DNA of 64,000 nt from CAZDVK01 sp964508915 (GCA_964508915.1 CAZDVK010000003.1:1-64000), one strand, 5' to 3'; counted from the first letter of the stretch, positions 52,892 to 62,869 are shown. Translations and numbers: made by a program. The notes: a model not told the origin generated them from the letters alone.

Positions 52892-53761
52892 ATGCGTAAA
52901 AATAATTTTTACTTGTTACTAACTAGCTGCACTGCCATTGCTTGCTTGGCCTCAACACCCTTGTACGCTTCTACATCAGAAGACCCAATGGTGGGGGCTG
53001 CTTCTTCGCGCATGGGTAGCCCGGCTACAAAATTGGATGCACGAAGAGCTTTTCAAGAAAAGGAAGGACATCTTAATAAGTTACAAACTGCATGCGCGTC
53101 AGAAATTGCAGAATATGCAGATGTTTCAAGTAAAAAAGCAACTGCAGAAAGAAACCAAATTTCAGCAGAAGCAAGAATTCGGGAAGAATTTATAAGAACG
53201 CGCGCGTCTTCTGAGGCACAAGCTAACGAATTAAGGGGCCTATCAGCAGCCATAAGAAACGATCAGGATACTTCTGCTGCAAAACAAAAATTCATTGATG
53301 AGGCACAGGTAGAAAACCTTAGGCTACAACTTGAAAGAATACAGCTATATCTGGCAGAAACTGAAGAAATGATCTCAAGATCAAAATTGCCTATATCATA
53401 CGATGAAGCAAGGGATTCCTCAGATGTGTTAAAAGAAAAAAAAGCTGAACTTGAAAGAAAAATGAATTTAGTCTCAGATTACACAATACGTGATCTAAAG
53501 GAAAAGTTAGAAAGTGCCAGATTCAAAAAATCAGGTGAATTGTACGATAGATTCATGAGTTCACTCGGACTATCAGAACGTGAACTTAGCGAAGCGTCTT
53601 GGAATGATCCAGAATATCAAGAAGGAATGGCAGCTGCTGCGGCTTGCAGACAAATGCTCTTGCAGATTCACGCTCGATTTGAAGACGAAATAAGAAAATT
53701 AGAGCAAAACATTGCAGAACTAGAAGAAGATCTTTTCCGTATCATGGGATTTGGTGGATAA
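52892..53761 (+). CDS. Exported coiled-coil protein
   Basis: 289 residues. Signal peptide ending STPLYA at about residue 26. The remainder is almost wholly alpha-helical, with heptad repeats at about 55-120 and 140-215 and a final coiled coil (IRKLEQNIAELEEDLF). No catalytic motif. Possibly a periplasmic or surface structural protein or effector. Followed by a strong bidirectional terminator. Confidence 0.68.
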   Translation: MRKNNFYLLLTSCTAIACLASTPLYASTSEDPMVGAASSRMGSPATKLDARRAFQEKEGHLNKLQTACASEIAEYADVSSKKATAERNQISAEARIREEFIRTRASSEAQANELRGLSAAIRNDQDTSAAKQKFIDEAQVENLRLQLERIQLYLAETEEMISRSKLPISYDEARDSSDVLKEKKAELERKMNLVSDYTIRDLKEKLESARFKKSGELYDRFMSSLGLSERELSEASWNDPEYQEGMAAAAACRQMLLQIHARFEDEIRKLEQNIAELEEDLFRIMGFGG

Positions 53762-53814
53762 AAAAACACTGCGTCATGCGCGATTCTTAACCAATACTCT
53801 CTTTGACAAACTAT

Positions 53815-53842
53815 AAAATAGCCCCCAAATGGGGGCTATTTT
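53815..53842. terminator. Strong bidirectional rho-independent terminator
   Basis: AAAATAGCCCCC (53815-53826), loop AAAT, GGGGGCTATTTT (53831-53842): a perfect 12-bp stem with A-run and T-run flanks on both strands. It lies between the convergent coiled-coil gene and transaldolase gene and can stop both. Confidence 0.92.
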
Positions 53843-53885
53843 CTTAATTTTAAAAATCCTTCCCCTGACAAGGGGTCATTTAATC

Positions 53886-54542
53886 CTACAATATTGTTTG
53901 CCCTGTTTTTTTCCAGTCAGCCACAAAGGTGTCAACGCCCTTGTCTGTTAGCGGGTGGCTCAACAATTGCCCCAAAACTTTTGGTGGAATAGTGGCCACA
54001 TGGGCACCCAAACGGGCTGCCTCTAAAATATGCACGGGGTTTCGAATGCTGGCGGCTAATACTTCTGTGCCTAATTCGGGGTAGTTGTTATAAATATCGC
54101 AAATATCCTGTATAAGCCCCATGCCATTTTGGCTAATATCATCAAGCCGGCCAATAAAAGGGGAAACAAAAGCTGCCCCCGCTTTAGCTGCCAATAGGGC
54201 CTGGTTGGCTGAAAAACACAAGGTGACATTCACCATAACCCCTTCTTGCGACAGTGCATAACACGTTTGCAAGCCATCCTTTGTTAAGGGAACTTTCACA
54301 GCCACATTATTGGCAATGCGGGCCAAAACCCTGCCTTCCTGCAGCATGGTCACATGGTCAGTGGCAGCAACTTCTGCGCTGACGGGACCATCTATTAAGC
54401 TTGCAAATTCGGCAATCACATCTAAAAAATTACGGCCTGATGCAGCAATCAAACTTGGGTTTGTGGTGACGCCATCCACCAACCCCATATCTAAAAATGG
54501 TCTAACTTCATCAATATTCGCAGTATCGAGAAAAAATTTCAT
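53886..54542 (-). CDS. Transaldolase / fructose-6-phosphate aldolase-like (TalC type)
   Basis: 218 residues, the short TalC/FSA class. MKFFLDTANIDEV start, DGVTTNPSLI, the Schiff-base Lys in NVAVKVPLTKDGL, and SPFIGRLDDI are all visible. It interconverts C3-C7 sugar phosphates in the pentose phosphate pathway. The ATG at 54542 has GGGAGG seven bases upstream; an earlier start is disfavoured. Confidence 0.93.
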   Translation of the reverse strand: MKFFLDTANIDEVRPFLDMGLVDGVTTNPSLIAASGRNFLDVIAEFASLIDGPVSAEVAATDHVTMLQEGRVLARIANNVAVKVPLTKDGLQTCYALSQEGVMVNVTLCFSANQALLAAKAGAAFVSPFIGRLDDISQNGMGLIQDICDIYNNYPELGTEVLAASIRNPVHILEAARLGAHVATIPPKVLGQLLSHPLTDKGVDTFVADWKKTGQTIL

Positions 54543-54598
54543 AACACGCCTCCCTTTCATGTATCATTGATGCAAATCACAGCGAATTTTGATAAAAA

Positions 54599-56554
54599 AT
54601 GCAAGTAGAAGTTTTGGTAGCAGCCCCAGCTGTTAACCAGTTTTTTTCTTATGAAAGCTTGGAACCCCTGGAAATAGGGCAAATTATTTCAGTTCCCTTT
54701 CGTAAAAAAAAATTACCTGCCATTGTTACAGCCATAGAAACTGAAAAATTTAAAGGCGCCATCAAACCCATTGATTCTATTTTTCCCTTCCGCCTAACAG
54801 AAGGGTTTTTGCAATTCATCATTCAAATGGCCCATTACACCCTAACGCCCTTAGGGCAAGTTGCCAAAATGGTGCTTCCTTTTGCAGCAGATCAGTGGGA
54901 AAAAGTTACAAACCAAAAAATACCTGATGAGGGCCTTTTTCAAACGCAAAACACCCTAAGCTTATCAGGGGAACAAAAGGCGGCTTTTGAAAAAATCCAA
55001 ACAAAACATAACCAATTTCAAACATTTCTGTTAGATGGTGTCACAGGATCTGGTAAAACAGCCGTTTACATGGAAGCTATTCGCACACATCTTGAAAGCG
55101 GCAAACAGGCCCTTGTTTTGCTTCCCGAAATTGCCTTAACCAACCAATTGATGGAACGGTTTGATGACTTTTTTCAACATAAGGCCGATGTTTGGCATTC
55201 GGGCGTTTCCACTAAAAATAAACGCATAACCTGGAAAAAAGCCATAACAGGTGCGCCCATGGTTGTGATTGGGGCCCGGTCTGCCCTGTTTTTGCCCTTT
55301 CAAAAATTAAGCCTAACCGTTGTGGATGAAGAACACGACAGTTCCTTTAAACAAGAAGAGCAAGCCATTTATAATGGCCGGGATATGGCTGTTTTACGTT
55401 CCAAACTGGAAGATAAATCTATTATTTTAGCATCTGCCACGCCATCGGTTGAATCTGTGGTCAATGTTCAACGGGGTAAATATGAACACCTAATTTTGGA
55501 AGACCGCTTTCATGGAACAGAACGTCCCCAAATCACACTGGTGGATATGCGTTCTGAAAAGCGAAGCGGGTGGATATCAGCCCCCCTTCAACAGGCACTT
55601 ACAGAAACGTTTAACAATCAGCAACAAGCTTTGTTATTTCTAAACCGCCGTGGCTATGCGCCCATTAGCTTGTGCCACTACTGTGGCCACCGCATTACAT
55701 GTTTGGGATGTTCTGCTTGTTTGGTGCACCATAAAACAAAAAATAAGTTGGAATGCCACCATTGCGGCTATGGTCAGCCGTATCCAGAAAAATGCCCTAA
55801 ATGCCACCAAGAAGGGGATTTTTTAGTTCCCTGCGGCCCTGGGGTAGAGCGGGTTATGGAAGAATTGATGAAAAAATTCCCCCATATTCGCGCAGCCGTT
55901 TTAACCAGTGACGAAGCCGTAAGTGAAAAAAACATTCAAGAATTTATTGATAGCGTGAAGGATCATCAAGTTGACTGTATTATTGGCACCCAAATATTAG
56001 CCAAAGGCCACCACTTTCCAAAATTAAACACTGTGGGCGTTATTGATGCGGACATGGGGCTAACAGGGGCTGATATACGGGCATCTGAGCGAACATTTCA
56101 ATTGCTGGAACAGGTTTCAGGCCGTGCAGGCCGTGAACACGGGCAAGGCCAGGTTTTTTTGCAAACCTATAACCCCGAACACCCTTTAATTCAAGCCATT
56201 CAAACCCAAGATCGCCAAACTTTTTATTCCCTTGAAATAGAAGAACGTGAAAAAGCCCTCATGCCGCCTTTTGGCCGTTTAGCCGCTGTTATTGTGTCGT
56301 GTGTAAAGGAACATGTGGCTGAACAGGTGGCGAAAGATTTTCGAAAAAAAGCACGCAATTCATCCGATATTATGGTTTTAGGGCCTGTAGCAGCGCCTTT
56401 ATACAAACTGCGGGGGCGCTACCGGTGGCGGTTTTTAATTCAAAGTCAACAGACAGGTAAAATTCAACCCTTTATAACCCAATGGATTCGGTCTTTTAAA
56501 TTTCCATCATCCGTTCGCCTTCACGTGGATATTGACCCCTATAGCTTTATGTAA
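54599..56554 (+). CDS. priA: Primosomal protein N' (replication restart helicase)
   Basis: 651 residues. DGVTGSGKTAVYMEA (Walker A), VVDEEHDSSFKQEE (DEEH), the zinc-binding CHYCGHRITCLGCSAC plus CHHCG and CPKC, and QVSGRAGRE. Restarts collapsed forks. Somewhat shorter than the enterobacterial protein, mainly at the N-terminus. Divergent from the transaldolase gene. Confidence 0.96.
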   Translation: MQVEVLVAAPAVNQFFSYESLEPLEIGQIISVPFRKKKLPAIVTAIETEKFKGAIKPIDSIFPFRLTEGFLQFIIQMAHYTLTPLGQVAKMVLPFAADQWEKVTNQKIPDEGLFQTQNTLSLSGEQKAAFEKIQTKHNQFQTFLLDGVTGSGKTAVYMEAIRTHLESGKQALVLLPEIALTNQLMERFDDFFQHKADVWHSGVSTKNKRITWKKAITGAPMVVIGARSALFLPFQKLSLTVVDEEHDSSFKQEEQAIYNGRDMAVLRSKLEDKSIILASATPSVESVVNVQRGKYEHLILEDRFHGTERPQITLVDMRSEKRSGWISAPLQQALTETFNNQQQALLFLNRRGYAPISLCHYCGHRITCLGCSACLVHHKTKNKLECHHCGYGQPYPEKCPKCHQEGDFLVPCGPGVERVMEELMKKFPHIRAAVLTSDEAVSEKNIQEFIDSVKDHQVDCIIGTQILAKGHHFPKLNTVGVIDADMGLTGADIRASERTFQLLEQVSGRAGREHGQGQVFLQTYNPEHPLIQAIQTQDRQTFYSLEIEEREKALMPPFGRLAAVIVSCVKEHVAEQVAKDFRKKARNSSDIMVLGPVAAPLYKLRGRYRWRFLIQSQQTGKIQPFITQWIRSFKFPSSVRLHVDIDPYSFM

Positions 56555-57419
56555 AACCAACCCCTTCCCCTCCGCCCACAGTACCTAAAAATGCCTTGTG
56601 GTTTAACGACGATACTTTGGCTTCTTCTGCACTAAAACAGGGCTTTTCGCGAACCAAAGACAAAATATCTCCTGCTATGCGGTTGGAAAAAATTTGCTGA
56701 ATAATGTCGGGTGATTCATAAAAATTTTGACCGCTTTGATAAGCGTATCTTGGCATACGCCCTTCTGCCACTAAAAGAGACGCTTCAGAAAAATCATCCA
56801 AAATTGGAACACCCAGCTGCCCAACAACTGTTCTAAATTCTTCTTCCCGGTGCCAAAGCTTTGATGTTCTACCAGCCTCTTCATACAACGTAGCACATGA
56901 TAAGCTGTACAGCCCTATGTTCCTTCTATATTCTGAAGGGTCTTGTAAAAAATGCAAAAAATGGGTCAGTTCGTGGCCCAACGTAATATGAAACGGCGAT
57001 AAACATTCACCCACCCCATAAAAATCGTGTACGTCGCTACCTTCAAAAGAAAAGACATCAACCACACACCCAATAGAAGAAAAAGGACATTCCATAGCCT
57101 TTGAAAAATCAACATCTACATATGCCAAGACTGCGTCAGATCTACTAGGTGAGAAGCTGTGCCCACCCCACCTGTTTTCCTTACGAATTTTAAGACTATT
57201 CGCTTTTGGAACGGTTGTATCAATTGTTGCCAAAAGTCTATCCCCTTTTGGGTTTCTTTTCAGCTTTACAAGCTCACCCTCCAAAAAGCCCGCTTCCCCT
57301 TCAGTTAACGCATCATCATAAGTAATAAAAGAAAATATTTCTGATGTTTTTGAAAAAACCGGTTGGTTTTCAAGAAAGACAATGGAAAAAGTTAGCATCC
57401 TCAAAAGCATGGAAAACAT
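56547..57419 (-). CDS. Exported HExxH metallopeptidase, M91-like
   Basis: 290 residues. The N-terminal hydrophobic stretch (to about residue 23) is a likely signal peptide. The zinc motif LGHELTHFLHFL (His149, Glu150, His153) follows a SPF segment. A Glu-rich HREEEFRTVVG at about 190-200 may give the third ligand. The pattern recalls peptidase M91 (NleD-type) effectors that cut host signalling proteins; assignment is by motif shape only. Its 3' end overlaps priA by eight bases. Confidence 0.7.
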   Translation of the reverse strand: MFSMLLRMLTFSIVFLENQPVFSKTSEIFSFITYDDALTEGEAGFLEGELVKLKRNPKGDRLLATIDTTVPKANSLKIRKENRWGGHSFSPSRSDAVLAYVDVDFSKAMECPFSSIGCVVDVFSFEGSDVHDFYGVGECLSPFHITLGHELTHFLHFLQDPSEYRRNIGLYSLSCATLYEEAGRTSKLWHREEEFRTVVGQLGVPILDDFSEASLLVAEGRMPRYAYQSGQNFYESPDIIQQIFSNRIAGDILSLVREKPCFSAEEAKVSSLNHKAFLGTVGGGEGVGFT

Positions 57420-57601
57420 AAGAGATTCTCCGTTTTTTGCGCGTCTGCTTCTTCCAGTCTACAGGCCAAGCATTAATAAACAGTTAATGCCACTAGTCAC
57501 AGAATCATGCCTTTGCAAGGAGTGTTTTATAAATAAAAACTATTAATTAACTATTTAATGTTAATTTCTATATGTAATAATTTGTATTATTAAGTTTATT
57601 G

Positions 57602-58399
57602 ATGAATAAAATTGATATTGGAATATTTGACAGTGGTATAGGGGGCCTTGCGATTGCACGCGCTATTTACCCCAGCCTTCGCCATATGAATGCCCTTTAT
57701 GTGGCTGATAACCTACATTTTCCTTACGGAAATAAACCCATTTCAGAGGTTAGAAATTATTGTGAAGAAATTACAGAGAAATTCATAAACCTGGGCGCCA
57801 CTCATGTTGTTATTGCCTGTAATACAGCCACTACAGTTGCAAAAGAATATCTTGAAACCAAGTACCCACATTTAAAAATAACGGATGTCATTAACCCCGT
57901 CGTTAACAGCATCGCAACACTACCTTTCAATAGTTCGATTGGCATCATTGCAACAAAAAATACAGTTAAAAGCGAATTTATTAAAAATAAGATAGCTCAG
58001 CTAGCACCCCACCTAGAAACGCACAGCTATGATGCAGGGGAACTTGCCCAAATTATTGAAGAACATTACAATGATCAAGCTTATATTCAAAAAAAGCTAC
58101 CTCAAACACTTTCCAGCATCAATTTTTCCAAGCATAACTACATTGGTTTATTTTGCACACACTACCTTTTTATTCAAAAAGAAATAAGTCAATTACTTGA
58201 AGGCAATACATCTATTATCGATACGCCTTTGATCATGCAATCCTATATATCTAATCAAATGAATGCTGTGGACGCCGCTCACGCAGAAGGTAATTGGTAT
58301 TTTACTCAAACAGGAAATGACCCTTTTTTTTCCCGAAAAGTGGATCATTTGATACATTTTCCACACAAAATTATCAATGTTTTTGAAAAAAAATACTAA
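57602..58399 (+). CDS. murI: Glutamate racemase
   Basis: 265 residues. IGIFDSGIGGLAIAR, the catalytic Cys in VIACNTATTV, and the second catalytic Cys in GLFCTHYLF are present. It supplies D-glutamate for peptidoglycan. ATG 57602 is preferred over the overlapping TTG at 57599. The genes that follow encode an amino-acid-binding protein and a symporter-like protein. Confidence 0.93.
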   Translation: MNKIDIGIFDSGIGGLAIARAIYPSLRHMNALYVADNLHFPYGNKPISEVRNYCEEITEKFINLGATHVVIACNTATTVAKEYLETKYPHLKITDVINPVVNSIATLPFNSSIGIIATKNTVKSEFIKNKIAQLAPHLETHSYDAGELAQIIEEHYNDQAYIQKKLPQTLSSINFSKHNYIGLFCTHYLFIQKEISQLLEGNTSIIDTPLIMQSYISNQMNAVDAAHAEGNWYFTQTGNDPFFSRKVDHLIHFPHKIINVFEKKY

Positions 58400-58488
58400 A
58401 AACAGAAAAATACTTAAATTTTTAATAATTTTTTAACGCTTTTCCTTAAATTATGGAATTAAGGAACAATTTTATTTTTGCATAGAAA

Positions 58489-59391
58489 ATGAAAAAATTT
58501 TTACTGCTCATGGTTTTTTTACTTGGAATTGATAACAAGTTGCCATGCTTTTCAAGAAGTTTACCAAGTGGGCCCTCTGCTTCATTCTCCCAAGAATTAA
58601 GCACCCTTCCCGCTTCTGCTTCTCAGATCAAAAAAGAAGATATGGACATTCAAGATGATCTTAAAGCGATTGTTTCAAAAGGTTATATCATTGTTGCATT
58701 GCACGCTGAAGACCACCCGCCGTTTCATATGGTTGACCCAAAAACAAACAAGCTTATTGGTGTTGATATTGACGTTGCACACGAGCTTGGTCGCCTTTTA
58801 AATATTGATGTCAAATTTGACCGTCGTGCAAAAACTTATGATGAAGTTGTAGATTTAGTATTAAAGGGTGAAGCAGACATTGGTATTTCCAAACTTAGCT
58901 TCACACCACAACGTGCGATTAATATCTTGTATACCTTACCATATATTGAGCTCACAAAAACTGTTATTGTTAACCGCTTGAAGCTTGCTTCAGCAGAACC
59001 TGGAACAACACTACGCCAGCTGCTGGACAATCCGTCGGCATCTATTGGTGTGATTCCAGCGTCTTCTTACGGCCAATTCGCCCGTGTACTATTCCCCCAG
59101 GCAAAAATTATTGAAGCCCCCTGGGACGATGTTGTTGCTAAAGTTCATTCCGGCGAAATAACAGCTGGGTTTCGTGATGATAATGAAATTGGTCAACTTT
59201 TTAGGAAAAAACCTGCAACAAACCTAACAATACTGGGTATTACCTTGAAAGGTGAACTAGATCGAATTGCGTGCGTTGTAGCCAAAAGAAACATGAGTTT
59301 TCACGACTGGATGGATGGAACTTTAGCAAACAACCGAAGCCTTCAGTTCAACCTAAAAGAATCGCTTCAAAAATATAAGGATTATTTATAA
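58489..59391 (+). CDS. Periplasmic amino-acid-binding protein (SBP_bac_3)
   Basis: 300 residues. Signal peptide to about residue 22, then a Ser/Pro-rich linker. The type II periplasmic fold runs from GYIIVALHAEDHPPFHMVD through LIGVDIDVAHELGRLL, the Arg/Asp loop GEADIGISKLSFTPQRA and GVIPASSYG. Family members bind polar amino acids for ABC transporters, but no ABC permease or ATPase is here. The next genes are a DAACS-type protein 18 bases on and an adenylate cyclase. Confidence 0.88.
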   Translation: MKKFLLLMVFLLGIDNKLPCFSRSLPSGPSASFSQELSTLPASASQIKKEDMDIQDDLKAIVSKGYIIVALHAEDHPPFHMVDPKTNKLIGVDIDVAHELGRLLNIDVKFDRRAKTYDEVVDLVLKGEADIGISKLSFTPQRAINILYTLPYIELTKTVIVNRLKLASAEPGTTLRQLLDNPSASIGVIPASSYGQFARVLFPQAKIIEAPWDDVVAKVHSGEITAGFRDDNEIGQLFRKKPATNLTILGITLKGELDRIACVVAKRNMSFHDWMDGTLANNRSLQFNLKESLQKYKDYL

Positions 59392-59409
59392 TAGTTAGGA
59401 ACATGTACG

Positions 59410-60678
59410 ATGAATATAGCACCTAAAGTTTTCAAAGTTTACCAAAGTCCTTTTGTGATTCTTGGAAGCATTGTCCTTGCAGTGATATTCGGTATTAATT
59501 TGCCGTCACAGGCTAGAACCCTTGGAGACATCGGTAATGCCTACTTATCATTTTTGCAGCTTGGTGTTATTCCCATTATTTTTGGGTCTATCGTTTCATC
59601 CGTCTACGCCTTAAAAAAGAATCACGACCACACAAAAAGAACCTTATCTTTTTTTGCGGCTACTGCTTTTTTCATTTCATTCCTAGGCATCATTATTGCG
59701 GTTTTGTGCAACTTTGGAAACGACATCTATAAAAATGACAGCATCAACGAAATAATTTCCAAAAGCGAACACAGTAATATGATTACTGTGAGCCTGGATG
59801 AACCTATTGAAAAAGAAAAGAAAACAACAATCGGTACGTTTTTGTTAAGCTCCGTTCCTTATAATATTTTTGAATCCTTGGCCGATGGAAAAATCATGCA
59901 AATCTTGATTTTTTCAATTCTCTTTGGGTTTGTGATAACAAAAATTCATAAAGATCAAGCTAGCAAGGTACTTGGCTTTGTTGACACAACAACAACTATA
60001 TTTAAAAATTTTATCAACCTCATTACGTATTTTCTGCCAGTCGGAATCTTTTTTATTGTTGCAGGATTATTTTCCCAATTTAACAAAGATGTTATCACGC
60101 CCCTTGCCAAAATACTTATTTTCTTCAATCTAACCTATTTGGTTTTAATTTTTGCCTCCATGTTTCTGATTGCAAAAATAACAAAGAAAAAATTTCCTTA
60201 CGTTATTTCTGCCATGAAAGAACCGTTAGTTATAGCAGCCACAACATTTAGTTCAATTTTGGCAATGCCATCGGCTATTAAAGTGCTTACAGAAAAATTT
60301 GACCTCGATAAAGACTCTGTCAATCTTTTAATTCCTGTGGGCATTACATCATTTAGATATGGCGCTATTTTCTTTTTTTCGTTCATATCTGTTTTTGTCG
60401 CACAGGTTTATCATGTGGCCCTGGCCTTTTCAGATTATTTGATTATTTTAATAGGTGCAGTTATGGCTGGTATTGCGGCGTCATCTTCAGGTGTGGTCAA
60501 CTTAAAATTTATATCTATCGTCCTGATCCCTCTTGGCCTGCCAAGTTCATTTGTTTTTGCCATTTTTAGCTTAGTTGACTGGTTTATTGATTCAACCCGA
60601 ACCAGCACCAACCTTCTTATTAATATGGCTATAACAGCTTTTAGAAGCCAAAAAACAAAAAGGAATTCAAATGCGTAA
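59410..60678 (+). CDS. Divergent DAACS symporter-like membrane protein
   Basis: 422 residues with the DAACS layout. The helix-8 motif FIDSTRTSTNLLIN keeps the Asp, Arg and Asn of glutamate/aspartate carriers. Hairpin 1, normally SSxGTLPVT, reads TTFSSILAMPSAI, and helix 7, normally NMDGT, reads ITSFRYGAIFFF. The sodium/substrate site is therefore altered. AGGAAC lies before the ATG. Overlaps the cyclase gene by eight bases. It may transport or act as a sensor subunit. Confidence 0.82.
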   Translation: MNIAPKVFKVYQSPFVILGSIVLAVIFGINLPSQARTLGDIGNAYLSFLQLGVIPIIFGSIVSSVYALKKNHDHTKRTLSFFAATAFFISFLGIIIAVLCNFGNDIYKNDSINEIISKSEHSNMITVSLDEPIEKEKKTTIGTFLLSSVPYNIFESLADGKIMQILIFSILFGFVITKIHKDQASKVLGFVDTTTTIFKNFINLITYFLPVGIFFIVAGLFSQFNKDVITPLAKILIFFNLTYLVLIFASMFLIAKITKKKFPYVISAMKEPLVIAATTFSSILAMPSAIKVLTEKFDLDKDSVNLLIPVGITSFRYGAIFFFSFISVFVAQVYHVALAFSDYLIILIGAVMAGIAASSSGVVNLKFISIVLIPLGLPSSFVFAIFSLVDWFIDSTRTSTNLLINMAITAFRSQKTKRNSNA

Positions 60679-62869
60679 AAACCGCCAACTTAAGACGGAT
60701 ATTCTTTTTGCAACAATGCTGCTTTTAACCGTGTCGGTTTCCATTATTGTATGGACGACATACCATGCCAATACGAATGCTGCCTTAAGACAATCTAGCC
60801 AATATATTTTAAGTGCGGCAGACAGTTATGTGCAAAAAATTACAGATACACTTGTCAAATCTCAAGACCTAGTTAAAGTTTTTGCACCACAGTTTGAAAA
60901 TTTTGATGCTAACCTGGATGAGGAAAAACCAAACCATCCTATTTTTCTATCCCTATCTGAATATGTGAATAATGACCAAAATATAGCCAGCGTTTACTAT
61001 GCTGACCTTGAGGGGCGCTTCTTTCAAACCCTGCGTGGAAAATTAATTGATAAAAAAACCAAATTAGGCAAAGAAGTAGAATATGTGACAAAGTATATTT
61101 TTCAAGACCCTGCCCATAATACGGAACGTCCTAAATCCCCCACACATCACAATGAAAAAACGCAAAAAGGAACTGAGATTTTACACCTATATAGCCAAAA
61201 CAGGTCATTACTAGACACAGAGAAAAACGAAGCATTCTTTGACCCACGAAAAAGGCCCTGGTTTCAAAGTGTTGAAAAATCAAGTGGCATCGAATGGTCA
61301 GACATCTATGTTTTTTTAGCTACAGTCAAAGGTGAAGCAGGTATTACTGTTTCAGGCCCTGTTAATGACCCAAACGGTAATTTAAAAGGGGTTTTTGCTG
61401 TTGATATCACCCTCAAGATGCTATCTACAATTTTATCTGACAAGATACCATCACCCCATTCCTTAGTTTACATTTTAAGTGAAAAAGATGAAATCGTAGG
61501 TTCATCAAATCACGTTAAAAATGTGACTGTAGAAGATAAAAATTATAAGCTTCTGAAAATTAACGATTTGGAGGAAGGCCTTATGAAAACGGCCTATAAC
61601 TCCTATCAAGCAGGTAACCATAAAGATGAAAGTAGATTTTTTTTCTCGGGCGAAGAATATTCAACGGTTATTTTGAATTTTCCATCAAATTTTGCCAAAA
61701 AATGGAGAATCGTCATTGTTTTTCCTTTAAGTGATTTTATTGGCCACATCAAAAATGCCCAAAAAGAAAGCTTAATAATTAGTTTAATGATTTTTGTAAC
61801 AGCCGCCGTTCTTATGTACTTGTTGGCTAGAAGAATATCCAACCCCATTAAGTCACTTTGCAAGAAAGCTGTTGAAATTAAAAATTTAGAATTCGGAAAA
61901 ACAAAGCTTATACCCAGCAATATTGAAGAGGTGCAAGAACTTTCAAACGCTATGAACCGAATGGAGGGAAGTATTGAATCATTTTCTAAATATGTTCCTA
62001 AAAAAATTGTTCAAGAATTATTAGACCAAGACGAGGTTATTCGCATCGGTGGTCATGAACAAGAAGTCACAATTATGTTTACAGATGTTGCTGATTTCAC
62101 AAGTATTTCTGAAAATAAGAACCCTCAAGAAATATTGTCGGATTTATCGGAACATTTTGAAGAAATGAGCGATGTCATTATGGGAAACCGAGGTGTTATT
62201 GATAAGTTTATTGGTGATTCAGTCATGGCACTGTGGGGTGCCCCCACCAAAAACGAACAACAAGCAATTGATGCCTGTTTAAGTGCCTTATTTATTATCA
62301 AAAGAATCAATAAATTAAACCACAAATGGCAAAGCCAAGGAAAGGCACCATTTAATATTCGCATTGGAATTAATTGTGGTGTTGCTGTTGTTGGTAACAT
62401 GGGGTCAGAAGAAAGAATGAACTATACAGCCTTAGGAGACAGCGTTAATTTAGCATCACGTCTGGAAGGCATTAATAAATTCTATAATACACAAATCATT
62501 ATTAGTGAATCGGTCTATGACCGCTTAGATGGAACATTTGTCACACGGCCCATAGATTTTGTGGGGGTTAAAGGAAAAGAAAAGCCTATTAAAATTTATG
62601 AATTGATTGGCATCACCAGTGGACAGCAAGACTTGTGCGTTCCAAAGCGTTACCAAGAGTTTTGCATGGATTTCGAACATGCGTTTAATAAATACACAGC
62701 CCAAAAGTTTGAAGATGCCTTAAAAGAATTTAAAGAAATAAAACAAAATAATGATACCTTTTACCGATATGATGATTCTGTATGCGATGTATATATCGAC
62801 CGCATTGAAAAACATCTTGCAAATCCAAATGACAAATTTTCCACAACAACGGTTTATAAAGAAAAGTAA
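60671..62869 (+). CDS. Cache-HAMP class III adenylate cyclase
   Basis: 732 residues. Helix 1 at about 10-31, a large periplasmic Cache-like sensor (about 32-365, with FDPRKRPWFQ), helix 2 at about 367-387, HAMP to about 440, then the cyclase domain. Metal Asp residues lie in MFTDVADFT and IGDSVMALW, the transition-state Asn and Arg in DSVNLASRLEG, and the purine Lys in DKFIGD. All are intact, so it should make cAMP on a periplasmic signal. AAGGA precedes the ATG. Confidence 0.93.
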   Translation: MRKNRQLKTDILFATMLLLTVSVSIIVWTTYHANTNAALRQSSQYILSAADSYVQKITDTLVKSQDLVKVFAPQFENFDANLDEEKPNHPIFLSLSEYVNNDQNIASVYYADLEGRFFQTLRGKLIDKKTKLGKEVEYVTKYIFQDPAHNTERPKSPTHHNEKTQKGTEILHLYSQNRSLLDTEKNEAFFDPRKRPWFQSVEKSSGIEWSDIYVFLATVKGEAGITVSGPVNDPNGNLKGVFAVDITLKMLSTILSDKIPSPHSLVYILSEKDEIVGSSNHVKNVTVEDKNYKLLKINDLEEGLMKTAYNSYQAGNHKDESRFFFSGEEYSTVILNFPSNFAKKWRIVIVFPLSDFIGHIKNAQKESLIISLMIFVTAAVLMYLLARRISNPIKSLCKKAVEIKNLEFGKTKLIPSNIEEVQELSNAMNRMEGSIESFSKYVPKKIVQELLDQDEVIRIGGHEQEVTIMFTDVADFTSISENKNPQEILSDLSEHFEEMSDVIMGNRGVIDKFIGDSVMALWGAPTKNEQQAIDACLSALFIIKRINKLNHKWQSQGKAPFNIRIGINCGVAVVGNMGSEERMNYTALGDSVNLASRLEGINKFYNTQIIISESVYDRLDGTFVTRPIDFVGVKGKEKPIKIYELIGITSGQQDLCVPKRYQEFCMDFEHAFNKYTAQKFEDALKEFKEIKQNNDTFYRYDDSVCDVYIDRIEKHLANPNDKFSTTTVYKEK

